DNA of 64,000 bases from Pacificibacter marinus (GCF_018860505.1 NZ_JAHKPU010000010.1:62001-126000), one strand, 5' to 3'. Positions 17,235-26,720 are shown, counted from the first letter of the stretch. The notes: generated by a model not told the origin, from the sequence alone. Program-made: numbers and translations.

Positions 17235-18578
17235 ATGACCGACCAAGCCACATCGCCTTTCCCCGCCGACTTTCCGCCTTTGGCGCATCAGGCCTATGGC
17301 TATTTTGATCAAGGGCTAGAGCTTGCAAAAAGCTGGTTGCTCAGTCCCGCTGCGTGGTCACAATTTGCGTTGCTTGTCGTGGCTTACGTTTTGGCGCGCT
17401 ATCTGGCGGGTAAATTGATGCCCAAAGTCAGCCGTTTTCTAACGCCAAAGGATGACGAGGCCAAAGGGGTGCTTGTTGAAGCGCGCCGCTTTGCCGTGTT
17501 GTTCTTGCCATTGGGGTTGCCGCTTTTGGCCTATGTTCTCACCGGTCTTGGCGAAGGCGTCACGCGGTCGATCTTTGGCTCTGGCGCTGTGATCGCCTTT
17601 GGCAAACGGGTGTTTTTGCTGCTCGCTGTGCGCGCCTTGGTGCAGTCGATCCTGAAAGATCCGTTCCTCAAGTTGTTGGGTAAATTCGCTTTGATGCCCA
17701 TCGCGATTTTATACACTTTGGGTCTGCTTGATCCGGTGATGTTGAAGCTGTCAGAGACGATTGTGGGCGCTGGCAACATCCAGTTTTCGCTGTTGTCGGT
17801 TATTCGCGGTGTAATCGCTGGGTCGATTTTGTTTTGGCTGGGGCGTTGGTCCACAGGGCAAAGCCGCAGTTATATCATCGCCCAAGACAGTATGCGTCCC
17901 GCGACGCGTGAATTGGCGTCCAAAGCCGCCGAGATCACCATTTTTGGCCTGTCGTTTTTGTTGCTTATGAACATCATGGGTATCAATCTGTCGACCTTGG
18001 CCGTGCTTGGAGGTGCCATCGGTGTCGGTATCGGTTTTGGTCTGCAACGTATCGCGTCGAACTTTATCTCTGGTGTGATTTTGTTGCTTGAGGGCCAAGC
18101 CACTGTGGGCGATTACGTTGAACTGGATGGAGGCGAAAAGGGCAAAATCGTCAAAATGACCGCCCGTGCAGCCATTCTAGAGACCTTTGATGGCCGTTGG
18201 ATCGTGGTGCCCAATGAGGATTTCATCACCACCCGCGTGGTGAATTACTCTGATAGCGGCTCTGCCAATCGGTTCGAAGTGGCGTTTTCCGTGTCATATG
18301 ACACGGACATCAACACCGTTCCTGCCCTGATCGAAGCGGCCGTGTCGACCCATCCTGATATCCTTGATCTGCCCTATCCGCCCGATTGCGAGCTGCGGGG
18401 CTTTGGCGACAGCGGCATCGATTTCGGGGTGGAGTTCTGGGTCAACGGCTTGGACGATGGCGACAATAAGTATTCGTCAGATGTGCTATTCTTGATCTGG
18501 AATGCGCTCAAAGACAACAACATCGAAATCCCATATCCGCATCAAGTTGTGGAATTCAAAAACGGGTTACCGAAATAA
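17235..18578 (+). CDS. MscS-family mechanosensitive ion channel
   Basis: The 447 residues form an inner-membrane channel that releases solutes on osmotic downshock. There are about five to six membrane helices. The pore-lining helix is the Gly/Ala-rich LAVLGGAIGVGIGFGLQRIASNFISG (about 255-280), followed by the beta domain GDYVELDGGEKGKIVKMTARAAILETFDGRWIVVPNEDFIT typical of MscS. Compared with E. coli MscS it has extra N-terminal helices, like YbdG/YnaI-type members. It converges with the aldose epimerase gene across a hairpin. Confidence 0.94.
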   Translation: MTDQATSPFPADFPPLAHQAYGYFDQGLELAKSWLLSPAAWSQFALLVVAYVLARYLAGKLMPKVSRFLTPKDDEAKGVLVEARRFAVLFLPLGLPLLAYVLTGLGEGVTRSIFGSGAVIAFGKRVFLLLAVRALVQSILKDPFLKLLGKFALMPIAILYTLGLLDPVMLKLSETIVGAGNIQFSLLSVIRGVIAGSILFWLGRWSTGQSRSYIIAQDSMRPATRELASKAAEITIFGLSFLLLMNIMGINLSTLAVLGGAIGVGIGFGLQRIASNFISGVILLLEGQATVGDYVELDGGEKGKIVKMTARAAILETFDGRWIVVPNEDFITTRVVNYSDSGSANRFEVAFSVSYDTDINTVPALIEAAVSTHPDILDLPYPPDCELRGFGDSGIDFGVEFWVNGLDDGDNKYSSDVLFLIWNALKDNNIEIPYPHQVVEFKNGLPK

Positions 18579-18585
18579 ATCTTTA

Positions 18586-18610
18586 GCGCGGTGCCATTGG
18601 TGCCGCGCTG
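18586..18610. terminator. Hairpin between convergent genes
   Basis: agcgcgg (18586-18592) and ccgcgct (18604-18610) form a 7-bp stem in the 34-bp gap between the mscS-like gene and the epimerase gene. The T-tract is weak on either strand, so it may be a bidirectional but imperfect terminator. Confidence 0.5.
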
Positions 18611-18612
18611 CC

Positions 18613-19491
18613 TTAGGCTGACACCGTCACCGCATAGCCAAACCTTGCCTCACCGCCCGCCGCCAGCGTGGTGCTGTTGGGGCGTTCAGCGATTTGGTGG
18701 CTGTCGCCAACATAAGGCGCAGTGCCGTGCCAAGGCTCGATGCATAAAAACGGTGCCCCAAGGGGTCGCCAAAGCGCCAAATCAGGCAGGTTTGTAAATT
18801 CAAAGTCAAGCGCGATACCCTTGCGTGACGTGTTGCCTGGGCCATAGCGCAGCGCCCGCGCGCCGTTGGGAAATACCAATGCGTCTTTGGCAAACATCTC
18901 ATCGCGCAGCTCTAAATCGCCCTCAGTGAAAGGGCTTTCAATCACTTCCACGCGCAGCAAGCCATCGTCTATTTTGCGCATGTCAGGGCTGGATGCATCC
19001 GCCAGCGTCACGTGATGCGCGTCTGATCCCGCATGGGGCAGGGGAAAGCGAAACGCTGGATGAAACCCGAACCCGAACGGCATCGGCCTGTCACCTGTGT
19101 TGCGTATTATTGCGCTGACATGCAGCGTCGCGCCCTTGATTTCATGCGCCAGTTCCAGATCAAAATCAAACGGATAGACGGCGCGTGTTTCATCGCTTTG
19201 GGTCAACAAATGTCGACACATCGTTTCTGTCTGCTCAACCACTTCAAACACTGAGCGACGGGCAAAACCGTGCTGTTTCATCGGCGCTGTATGGTCACCC
19301 ACTGCGATCATGTCCTCTGGCGCGCGGCCCACTATGGGAAACAAAACCGGCGCGCGCCCCGTCCAATAAGTAGCATCGCCAGACCACAACAAATCATCAC
19401 CCGCACTCGTACGCAGATATTGCATTTCCGCTCCCAAAGGTGCGACAGACAGTGACAGGTGATCATTCTTCAACAGGCAATCAGACGACAT
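18613..19491 (-). CDS. Aldose 1-epimerase family protein
   Basis: A 292-residue protein of the galactose mutarotase superfamily, subgroup like LACX/YeaD. Marks include LGAEMQYLR...DDLLWSGD..YW.GRAPVLFPIVGR near residues 18-55, H.FARR..F, the catalytic-type GFGFHPAFRFPL (about 140) and CIEPWHGTAP near the end. The sugar substrate is unknown; it probably equilibrates hexose anomers. The start is MSSDCL at 19491 with AAGG 12 nt upstream. A longer frame to 19530 is possible. Confidence 0.9.
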   Translation of the reverse strand: MSSDCLLKNDHLSLSVAPLGAEMQYLRTSAGDDLLWSGDATYWTGRAPVLFPIVGRAPEDMIAVGDHTAPMKQHGFARRSVFEVVEQTETMCRHLLTQSDETRAVYPFDFDLELAHEIKGATLHVSAIIRNTGDRPMPFGFGFHPAFRFPLPHAGSDAHHVTLADASSPDMRKIDDGLLRVEVIESPFTEGDLELRDEMFAKDALVFPNGARALRYGPGNTSRKGIALDFEFTNLPDLALWRPLGAPFLCIEPWHGTAPYVGDSHQIAERPNSTTLAAGGEARFGYAVTVSA

Positions 19492-19712
19492 AAAAGCGCG
19501 AGACCTTGTGTATAGGGTGAGGTGTTTCAACCATTTCTTACCGCAAGATCATTGAGGATCAAACCTGTATCAAGCCGTTCTACACAGAATTAAATGTAGG
19601 CGATAAAGCTGCCGCTTTGCTGTGCAAGATGTCAGATTTGAAATCATTTTAAAGTCTTGTATGCCCATAGAAACTGCGCCAAAGTTTACGCGACATTTAG
19701 GGGATATGTATT

Positions 19713-20351
19713 ATGGCGTTGTCAGAAATTCTCACTTTTGCTCTTGTAGCAAGCCTGCTTGTTATGTCGCCCGGTCCAAATGGTGTCTTGATCGCGCGAA
19801 CAGTTCCAACGTCAGGGCGCAAGGCGGGGTTTGCAAATGTAGCGGGATTCGTGACGGGTTTTTATTTGCATGGTGTGATGGCGATACTGGGGATTTCAGT
19901 TATTTTGGTCCAGTCAGCTACGGCTTTCTCTATAGTGAAATACCTTGGAGCAGCTTACTTGTGTTGGATAGGACTCAAATCCCTGATCGCGGCATGGAAA
20001 GGTGTCGATGCGGCAATAAATGTCCTGCCTGCCGCCCAGAAGCATACTTTGCTTAAAGCTTATGTTGATGGGTTGCTTACAAACGCGCTGAATCCGAAAG
20101 TCTCGATGTTTTATCTCGCGGCTTTCCCTCAGTTTATCACGTTGGGTGAGACATCTGCTATCTCTTCATTCACGCTGGTCTTTATTCATTCTATGATCAA
20201 CGCAATCTGGTTCAGTGCAATGGTCCTTGTGATGTCCCGCCTGACCACGTTTACTCGTCACGAGAGGTTCCAAAGGGGACTTAAGGGTGTCACAGGAGTC
20301 GTTTTCATTGGTTTTGGTGCGAAGCTCGCAAGCTTCAAGCCAAGCATATAA
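19713..20351 (+). CDS. LysE/RhtB family amino-acid exporter
   Basis: A 212-residue inner-membrane protein with six hydrophobic segments. The N-terminal SPGPNGVLIARTVPTSGRKAGFANVAGFVTG is diagnostic of LysE/RhtB exporters, as is YLGAAYLCWIGLKSL and GLLTNALNPKVSMFYLAAFPQF in the middle. The exported amino acid is unknown. AGGGGA lies 9 nt before the ATG. The gene seems a little more AT-rich than its neighbours. It precedes the arginine-biosynthesis pair by 320 bp but has its own promoter region. Confidence 0.93.
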   Translation: MALSEILTFALVASLLVMSPGPNGVLIARTVPTSGRKAGFANVAGFVTGFYLHGVMAILGISVILVQSATAFSIVKYLGAAYLCWIGLKSLIAAWKGVDAAINVLPAAQKHTLLKAYVDGLLTNALNPKVSMFYLAAFPQFITLGETSAISSFTLVFIHSMINAIWFSAMVLVMSRLTTFTRHERFQRGLKGVTGVVFIGFGAKLASFKPSI

Positions 20352-20428
20352 AAATACCCCCAACTGGCGGCTTCGTCCGTATCGCAAACATTTTTTACAA
20401 CAGGTGATGCGCCTCGCTCTGAAACCCT

Positions 20429-20457
20429 TTGACAGATCGCCCGTGCTCGCCTATCAG
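20429..20457 (+). promoter_or_regulatory. Sigma70-type promoter of the argDF leader
   Basis: TTGACA (20429-20434, perfect -35), a 17-bp spacer and TATCAG (20452-20457) place the transcription start six bases further on, at A20464. That is the first base of an ATG. Predicted by eye. Confidence 0.55.
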
Positions 20458-20463
20458 CGCCGT

Positions 20464-20511
20464 ATGAACACAGCGCAGACATATATTCGCTCTATCCGAC
20501 GAGGCCGATAA
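20464..20511 (+). CDS. Putative leaderless arginine leader peptide (15 aa)
   Basis: ATG AAC ACA ... encodes MNTAQTYIRSIRRGR and then TAA. Four of the last seven codons are Arg, and three of those are CGA. There is no Shine-Dalgarno, but the predicted transcription start coincides with the ATG, so translation would be leaderless. It lies about 160 bp before argD. The position and codon bias are those of an attenuator leader peptide that senses charged tRNA-Arg. An in-frame upstream ATG at 20407 would lie before the predicted transcription start. Confidence 0.5.
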   Translation: MNTAQTYIRSIRRGR

Positions 20512-20671
20512 ACCGGTTCCCGTCCGTTCATCCGTGCCGATTGCGGCACAAATCCTGCGAAAATCTCGCATACCCCGTAAAAATCAATCTCTCATTGTTG
20601 ACAGCCGCGCGCTTGCAGGTCACCCATTGATCTTTCGCAGACGGCCAATACACCTTTAAAGGACCACGACC

Positions 20672-21838
20672 ATGATTTCGTCCGTACTTCCGACCTACAA
20701 CAGGGCTCCTCTTTCATTTGTCAAAGGCGAGGGCTCTTGGCTGATCGAGGCTGATGGACGACGCTTTTTGGATATGGGCGCAGGTATCGCGGTGAACACG
20801 CTGGGGCATGCCAACCCAGAGTTGGCGCAGGTTCTGAAAGATCAAGCTGACACCCTGTGGCATGTCTCGAACCTGTATAAAATTCCGGCACAGCAAAATC
20901 TGGCGGATAGACTTGTCGATAGCACCTTTGCCGACACCTGTTTTTTCACCAATTCCGGCACCGAGACCGCAGAGCTGGCGATCAAAATGGCGCGCAAATA
21001 CTGGTACGACAAAGGCCATCCCGAAAAGATCGAAATCATCAGTTTCGATGGCTGTTTCCATGGCCGGTCTACAGCTGCGATTGCCGCTTCTGAGGCTGAT
21101 AAAATGACCAAAGGATTCGGTCCATTGATGCCTGGTTTCGTGCATCTGCCGTTTGGTGATTTGGACGCCCTCAAGGCCGCGATCAGCCCCAACACAGCCG
21201 CGATTTTGGTTGAACCTATTCAGGGCGAGGGTGGCATTCGCGCCTTGCCTGATAATATGCTCAAAGACATGCGCGCGCTGTGTGACGCGCAAGATGTACT
21301 GCTTGTTTTGGACGAAGTGCAATGTGGTGTGGCGCGCACAGGCAAACTGTTTGCCCATGAATGGGCGGGCATCACGCCGGACATTATGATGATCGCCAAA
21401 GGCATCGGTGGCGGCTTTCCTTTGGGAGCTGTTTTGGCCACTGAAGATGCTGCCAGCGGCATGGTCGCGGGCACGCATGGGTCTACTTATGGTGGCAATC
21501 CTTTGGGCTGCGCTGTGGGGGGGAAGGTCATGGAGATCGTCTCTGATCCTGCCTTTCTGGCCGAAGTGAACCGCAAGGCCGCTTTGCTGAACCAAAAACT
21601 CGAAGGCCTGATCGCAAGCCATCCCGATGTGTTTGAAGCCGTGCGTGGGCAGGGCCTTATGGTCGGTCTCAAGTGCAAGATTGCGCCCATTGATATGGTC
21701 AACGCTGCTTATGCGCAAAATCTTTTGACCGTGCCTGCTGCTGACAATGTGCTGCGCTTGCTGCCACCGTTGAATATTTCCGACGAGGACATCGCCGAGG
21801 CCGTCAAACGCCTTGATGCGGCGGCTTCCTCCCTTTGA
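20672..21838 (+). CDS. argD: Acetylornithine aminotransferase
   Basis: This PLP enzyme converts N-acetylglutamate semialdehyde to N-acetylornithine with glutamate, and may also serve in lysine synthesis. The 388 residues match class III aminotransferases: the N-terminal EADGRRFLDMGAGIAVNTLGH, phosphate-binding SGTETAELAIKMAR, LLVLDEVQCGVARTG with the PLP-stacking Asp, and the PLP lysine in MIAKGIGGGFPLGA (about 250). The closing LRLLPPLNI is also typical. argF follows 24 bp later, forming an operon preceded by the Arg leader region. Confidence 0.95.
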   Translation: MISSVLPTYNRAPLSFVKGEGSWLIEADGRRFLDMGAGIAVNTLGHANPELAQVLKDQADTLWHVSNLYKIPAQQNLADRLVDSTFADTCFFTNSGTETAELAIKMARKYWYDKGHPEKIEIISFDGCFHGRSTAAIAASEADKMTKGFGPLMPGFVHLPFGDLDALKAAISPNTAAILVEPIQGEGGIRALPDNMLKDMRALCDAQDVLLVLDEVQCGVARTGKLFAHEWAGITPDIMMIAKGIGGGFPLGAVLATEDAASGMVAGTHGSTYGGNPLGCAVGGKVMEIVSDPAFLAEVNRKAALLNQKLEGLIASHPDVFEAVRGQGLMVGLKCKIAPIDMVNAAYAQNLLTVPAADNVLRLLPPLNISDEDIAEAVKRLDAAASSL

Positions 21839-21862
21839 TCTGCTGATAGAAACGAACATCAT

Positions 21863-22786
21863 ATGAAACATTTTCTAGACATCCACACCACTGATCCTGC
21901 GGCCCTGCGCCAGATCGTCGACACCGCGCGGGCCACCAAAGAGGCGCGGGTCGGTCTGCCCAAAGCGGCACTTGATGCCGATTTGCCGCTTAAAGACAAA
22001 ATGGTCGCGCTGATTTTCGAGAAACCCTCGACCCGTACGCGCGTGTCATTCGACGTCGGTGTGCGTCAAATGGGCGGACAGACCATGGTCTTGTCTGGCG
22101 CGGATATGCAGCTGGGGCACGGCGAAAGCATCGCTGATACCGCCCGCGTTTTGTCACGCTATGTTGATATGATCATGATCCGTACCTTTGATGAAAGCAC
22201 GCTGCTTGAGATGGCCGAATACGCCACTGTGCCGGTGATCAACGGGCTGACCAACCGCACACATCCGTGCCAAATCATGGCAGATATTTTGACGTTTGAA
22301 GAACACTGTGGGCCGATTCAGGGCAAAAAAGTGGTCTGGTGTGGCGATGGCAACAACGTGGCCGCGTCCTTTATTCATGCGGCGGGCCAGTTCGGGTTTG
22401 ATTTCACCTTTGCGGGGCCAGAACAACTGGATCCTGAAAAAGGCTTTATGGCCGATGCGCGCAAAAAAGGCGTGAAGATCGAGATCGAGCGCAACGCGGA
22501 AAAAGCCGTACAGGGTGCTGATCTGGTTGTGACGGACACGTGGTTGTCGATGCACGACAGCCAATCAGCACGCGAACGTCGTCACGCGATGCTGCGGCCT
22601 TATCGTGTGGATCGCAAACTGATGTCGCTGGCCAATCCTGACGCCGTCTTCATGCATTGCTTGCCAGCGCATCGCGGCGAAGAAGTGACGAACAACGTGA
22701 TGGATGGCCCGCAATCGGTGATCTTTGACGAGGCAGAAAACCGTCTGCACGCACAAAAGGCCATCATGGGCTGGTGCGTGTCGTAA
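21863..22786 (+). CDS. argF: Ornithine carbamoyltransferase
   Basis: The enzyme joins ornithine and carbamoyl phosphate to give citrulline in arginine synthesis. At 307 residues it is full length. Visible signatures are the carbamoyl-phosphate loop [12 protein letters not shown] (about 52-63), HPCQIMAD (about 133-140), the ornithine-binding DTWLSM and the catalytic HCLPA (about 270) that identifies OTCs. It uses carbamoyl phosphate made by CarAB, the start of which is at the left end of this window. Cotranscribed with argD. Confidence 0.96.
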   Translation: MKHFLDIHTTDPAALRQIVDTARATKEARVGLPKAALDADLPLKDKMVALIFEKPSTRTRVSFDVGVRQMGGQTMVLSGADMQLGHGESIADTARVLSRYVDMIMIRTFDESTLLEMAEYATVPVINGLTNRTHPCQIMADILTFEEHCGPIQGKKVVWCGDGNNVAASFIHAAGQFGFDFTFAGPEQLDPEKGFMADARKKGVKIEIERNAEKAVQGADLVVTDTWLSMHDSQSARERRHAMLRPYRVDRKLMSLANPDAVFMHCLPAHRGEEVTNNVMDGPQSVIFDEAENRLHAQKAIMGWCVS

Positions 22787-22832
22787 GGCTGTGCTGATCA
22801 AAACTTTTTTGTATCTGTCTTTGCGGGCTTAT

Positions 22833-24311
22833 TTAGTGGAACAGGCTCGACAGCAATAAAAACACCAGACCCGATAGCAACGCCGCAGCAGGTACGGTGA
22901 TCACCCAAGCCGCAATGATGGTCATGAAGTGCGACCGGCGCACCAGTTTGCGACGGCGGCGTTCTTCAACTGCGATGCGCTGCTCAATCGGGCGTTTGGC
23001 ATTGCTGGCGCGTTTGCGGCGCTCCATATGCCATTCGCGGAAAAAGCCGACCCCAAACACACCACCCACGGCGATATGCGTTGACGACACGGGCAGACCC
23101 AACCAGCTTGCGATGATCACGGTGATCGCAGCAGACAGTGCAACGCAAAAGGCACGCATCGGGTTCAATTTGGTGATCTGGCTGCCCACCATTTTGATCA
23201 GCTTGGGTCCAAACAACAGCAAGCCAAATGAAATCCCAAAGGCTCCAATGATCATAACCCATTGCGGGATGTTCACCTTGCCCGCGAATTCGCCGAACTC
23301 ATTGGCATGAACGATCGCCGCCAGCGGGCCGACCGCATTGGCGACATCATTGGCCCCATGGGCAAAAGACAACAGTGCGGCAGAAATCACCAAAGGCAGA
23401 CCAAACAGAACCTTCAACGATTTGTTGCGGTTTTCAAGCCCCTCAGATTGGCGGCGGATCAAAGGCGCAGAGACAATATAAGACACCGCGCCCACGCCAA
23501 ACCCGATCAGCAGCGCGGTTGGGATGTCGATAGACACGATCCGTTTGAGACCTTTAAGGGCCAAGTAGGCCGAAAATGCCCCCATCATGATGCCCACAAG
23601 AATGGGCACCCACCGGCGCGCGGCTGCGATTTTGTCGTCTTGGTAGATGATCTTGGCTTTGATCAACGCCAAGAAACCAGCCGCCACCAAACCACCAAGT
23701 AAAGGCGAAATGACCCAAGAGGCGGCGATCTGGCTCATCGACACCCAATTCACTGCGCCAAATCCTGCGGCTGCGATGCCTGCGCCCATGACGCCGCCCA
23801 CGACCGAATGCGTGGTTGACACTGGCGCGCCGATCCAAGTGGCAAGGTTCACCCACAAGGCCGACGACAATAAGGCTGCCATCATCGCCCAGATAAATAT
23901 CTGTGTATCGGCAATGGATGCAGGATCGATGATGCCCTTGGAAATCGTCGACACAACATCGCCACCCGCCAAAAGCGCGCCCGCACTTTCACATAAGGCC
24001 GCGATCACAATTGCGCCGCCCATAGTCAGGGCTTTCGCGCCCACGGCTGGCCCCATATTGTTGGCCACATCGTTCGCGCCGATGTTGATCGCCATATAAG
24101 CGCCCAAAGCGGCGGCAGCGATGATGATCATCGATCCAGGTTGGCTGCCAAAGATCAACCCGGCGATGAGACCAGCGATGATGATAAAGGCCAAAGCCAC
24201 CCCAAGTCCCACCATCGGGCGGGCCACATAGGTTTGGGCGTATTCAAATTGGCTGATACGGTTCAGGTCTTTGTCCAGTGTTTTCCACTGATTGCCGTTT
24301 GGCGCGCTCAT
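22833..24311 (-). CDS. Inorganic phosphate transporter, PiT family
   Basis: A 492-residue inner-membrane permease, probably low-affinity Pi/cation symport. It carries the duplicated PiT signature: GANDVANNMGPAVGAKAL in the N-terminal half and GANDVANAVGPLAAI in the C-terminal half, plus the paired APVSTTHSVVGGVMGAG and LPVSSTHIAVGGVFGVG loops. About eleven membrane helices are seen. A hydrophilic stretch (about 425-460, rich in Arg) lies before the last helix. A possible PhoB-like direct repeat precedes the start. Confidence 0.94.
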   Translation of the reverse strand: MSAPNGNQWKTLDKDLNRISQFEYAQTYVARPMVGLGVALAFIIIAGLIAGLIFGSQPGSMIIIAAAALGAYMAINIGANDVANNMGPAVGAKALTMGGAIVIAALCESAGALLAGGDVVSTISKGIIDPASIADTQIFIWAMMAALLSSALWVNLATWIGAPVSTTHSVVGGVMGAGIAAAGFGAVNWVSMSQIAASWVISPLLGGLVAAGFLALIKAKIIYQDDKIAAARRWVPILVGIMMGAFSAYLALKGLKRIVSIDIPTALLIGFGVGAVSYIVSAPLIRRQSEGLENRNKSLKVLFGLPLVISAALLSFAHGANDVANAVGPLAAIVHANEFGEFAGKVNIPQWVMIIGAFGISFGLLLFGPKLIKMVGSQITKLNPMRAFCVALSAAITVIIASWLGLPVSSTHIAVGGVFGVGFFREWHMERRKRASNAKRPIEQRIAVEERRRRKLVRRSHFMTIIAAWVITVPAAALLSGLVFLLLSSLFH

Positions 24312-24324
24312 GGGATGGCTCTCA

Positions 24325-24345
24325 ATTTTTACAAAGCTGTTACAT
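24325..24345 (-). promoter_or_regulatory. Possible PhoB-like direct repeat before the PiT gene
   Basis: On the minus strand TGTAA occurs twice exactly 11 bp apart (24344-24340 and 24333-24329), the periodicity of Pho boxes. The bases match the TGTCA core only partly, and it lies just 18-33 bp before the start codon, so the call is weak. Confidence 0.25.
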
Positions 24346-24536
24346 TGAGCGCAGCGCTAAAGGACCGAGGCCTTTGTATCAAGCTTTTTGGCACTTCAAG
24401 GCGAGAAACTTTCGATATTCACGGTAACTTTATATCGTTATCGAGTTTTGCCCACGAGGGCAGGAGGCTGTAAAATGTCTGCTGCGCGTGGCAGGGCGTC
24501 TGTGGCACGGTTTGTTCCACAGGTTTGTTCACCATA

Positions 24537-24995
24537 TTAAAATGCGCGCAAAATCGCTTTCAGTTCTGGTTCTTCCACAAGCTCAGCCGCTGCTTTTGGG
24601 GCCATCCAGTCACGTTTGCGCTCATCCACTTCTGGGTAGCTGTCTGCGAGCTTGTCCACTTCGATAGAATACACATTCGCCTCGACCGGTGCGGATGCGC
24701 CATTGTTTAACACTTTGGCGTAGTGAAACTGTCCAACGGATTTTTTGTGGATTTTACGGGGCTTCACGCCAGCCTCTTCCCATGCTTCTTGGGCGGCTGT
24801 ACTTGCGCCGTCCATCCCGTTGATCGGCCAGCCTTTGGGCAAAATCCAGCGGCCGCGTTCACGTGATGTGATTAATAGAACCTCTTTGCCGTTTTTACTT
24901 TTGCGAAAGCAAAGCGCGGCAGATTGCACCCTGTTTGGGCGTCTGATCATAGGGTCTATAACGCCAGACCAAGCGGTTTTAAGCAATGAGATCAT
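24537..24995 (-). CDS. NUDIX hydrolase (DIPP/MutT-like)
   Basis: This 152-residue hydrolase has the NUDIX box in the form G..GASTAAQEAWEEAGV (about 60-76), preceded by RGRWILPKGWP. The usual Arg of the REUxEE box is Gln, as in many diphosphoinositol-polyphosphate-phosphohydrolase-like bacterial members. Substrate unknown: a nucleoside diphosphate derivative or polyphosphate-type compound. The start may instead be Met16 (24950), since no Shine-Dalgarno marks either. It lies 225 bp downstream of the PiT gene on the same strand. Confidence 0.88.
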   Translation of the reverse strand: MISLLKTAWSGVIDPMIRRPNRVQSAALCFRKSKNGKEVLLITSRERGRWILPKGWPINGMDGASTAAQEAWEEAGVKPRKIHKKSVGQFHYAKVLNNGASAPVEANVYSIEVDKLADSYPEVDERKRDWMAPKAAAELVEEPELKAILRAF

Positions 24996-25266
24996 GAGCG
25001 AAAATTATGCCTGCTTTATTATTATTCCGTAAAGTATAGAGACTTTTCCCTAAATAATCAACAATCTACGATTTTCCAGCATTTTCTTGCACATTTTTGT
25101 GGCGCAGGCTGCCTGCTAAACTGGCGCATTTCGGCACATATTTTGATGATCAGAGACAGAGCAGGCATGGCAATTCTTTATGTCATACGCTAACATATCA
25201 CACATAGAAAAATGCACGCGGCGCACAGGTGGCTGCCGCACGACATAATATGAAAGTGAATGACAT

Positions 25267-26697
25267 ATGGCACAAGCGCGCATCGGCCTGATTGGCCTTG
25301 GTGTTATGGGGGCGAACCTTGCGCTCAACATCGCTGAAAATGGGTTTCCCGTCGCAGTTTACAATCGCACAGGCTCGGTGACAGACGATTACATCGCCTC
25401 CGCTGGCGATCTTGCGAAAAACTTGGTGCCGACGAAGACTCTCGAAGAGCTCGTGGCCTCTTTGACCAAGCCGCGCGCCATTATCATCATGGTGCAAGCG
25501 GGTGGCCCCGTGGATTCCGTTATCGAAGGGCTGACGCCGCTGCTCGACAAAGGTGACATGATCATCGACGCGGGCAACGCCAACTTCCATGACACCCGCC
25601 GTCGCGATGCAGCCCTGTCAACCAGTGGTCTGAATTTCATCGGCATGGGCGTCTCTGGTGGCGAAGAAGGTGCGCGTCACGGTCCGTCTATCATGGCTGG
25701 TGGCGACAAATCTTCTTTCGAAGTTATTCGCGACATCTTGGAGGCGATTTCTGCCAAGCACGATGGCGCGCCTTGTGCCGATCACTTTGGTCCGGACGGC
25801 GCAGGCCATTTCGTCAAAACCGTGCACAACGGTATCGAATACGCCGATATGCAGATGATCGCCGAAGTTTATGGCCTGTTGCGTGATGGCGAAGGCCGCT
25901 CTGCCGCCGATATCGGCAAGCTGTTCGAGACATGGGACCAAGGGCAACTGAAATCCTACCTTGTCGAGATTTCCGGCAAGGTTTTGCAAACGGTAGACGA
26001 AAAGTCCGGTCAGCCCATCGTTGATATTATTGTCGATAAAGCTGGTCAAAAAGGCACTGGCCGTTGGACGGCGATTGAAGCCTTGTCTTTGGGGCAATCC
26101 CCATCCACGATCGAAGCAGCAGTCGCGGCGCGCTCTTGGTCTGCGGTCAAAGATACACGCATCGCTGGTGAAGAGCTGTTCGCAGGTCTTGAAATGGATA
26201 CGGCTGCGGCGCCTGCTATCTCGAATGATGATCTGGAAAAAGCGCTTTTGGCGGCCAAAATTATCGCTTATGATCAAGGTCTTAATCTTTTGTCTGCGGC
26301 CTCGGATGAATACAACTGGGATCTGGATCTTGCGAGCTGTGCCGAAGTTTGGCGCGAAGGCTGCATCATTCGGTCCACGATGTTGGATGAGATGGCAACC
26401 GCCGCCCGTGAAGGTCTGCCCCATGGCAACCTGATCTTCTCACCACGCTTTGCAGATCGCATCAAAGAGGGCTCGTCAGCGCTTCGCCGTGTTGTCGCAT
26501 CAGCGACTCTGAGCGGTCAGCCTGTGCCAGCCTTCGCAGCCGCACTGGCCTATTTCGATACCATGCGTCAGGGCCGTGGCACCACCGATTTGGTGCAAGG
26601 TCAACGTGATTTCTTTGGCGCGCATGGTTTCGTGCGTGTGGACACAGGCGAGACAGACCAACACGGTCCGTGGGCCTCAGATATCGCGCATTCTTAA
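25267..26697 (+). CDS. gnd: 6-phosphogluconate dehydrogenase, decarboxylating
   Basis: This pentose-phosphate enzyme converts 6-phosphogluconate to ribulose 5-phosphate, CO2 and NADPH. The 476 residues match the long form. The Rossmann loop GLGVMGANLALNIAENGF (about 9-26), NRT for NADP preference, the substrate motif GMGVSGGEEGARHGPSIM (about 126-143), HFVKTVHNGIEYADMQ with the catalytic Lys, and the C-terminal RDFFGAHGF..VD all fit. The start is ATG 25267. A good terminator follows. Confidence 0.97.
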   Translation: MAQARIGLIGLGVMGANLALNIAENGFPVAVYNRTGSVTDDYIASAGDLAKNLVPTKTLEELVASLTKPRAIIIMVQAGGPVDSVIEGLTPLLDKGDMIIDAGNANFHDTRRRDAALSTSGLNFIGMGVSGGEEGARHGPSIMAGGDKSSFEVIRDILEAISAKHDGAPCADHFGPDGAGHFVKTVHNGIEYADMQMIAEVYGLLRDGEGRSAADIGKLFETWDQGQLKSYLVEISGKVLQTVDEKSGQPIVDIIVDKAGQKGTGRWTAIEALSLGQSPSTIEAAVAARSWSAVKDTRIAGEELFAGLEMDTAAAPAISNDDLEKALLAAKIIAYDQGLNLLSAASDEYNWDLDLASCAEVWREGCIIRSTMLDEMATAAREGLPHGNLIFSPRFADRIKEGSSALRRVVASATLSGQPVPAFAAALAYFDTMRQGRGTTDLVQGQRDFFGAHGFVRVDTGETDQHGPWASDIAHS

Positions 26698-26720
26698 GCG
26701 TATCAGTCTTAAAATCGATC

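Larger units (their letters stand above)
20352..20671. other. 320-bp leader region before argD-argF
   Basis: This stretch holds a strong promoter (20429-20457), a predicted leaderless Arg-rich peptide (20464-20511), an aaccggtt palindrome just after its stop (20511-20518), a 6-bp hairpin gtgccg-attg-cggcac (20534-20549) and a second TTGACA at 20598-20603 without a clear -10. The argD Shine-Dalgarno AAAGGA lies about 20658-20663. No T-tract terminator is visible. Confidence 0.6.

Noticed and set aside
20714-21871. 385-codon open frame on the minus strand
   Set aside because: Antisense to argD along its whole length; the argD protein is complete and conserved.
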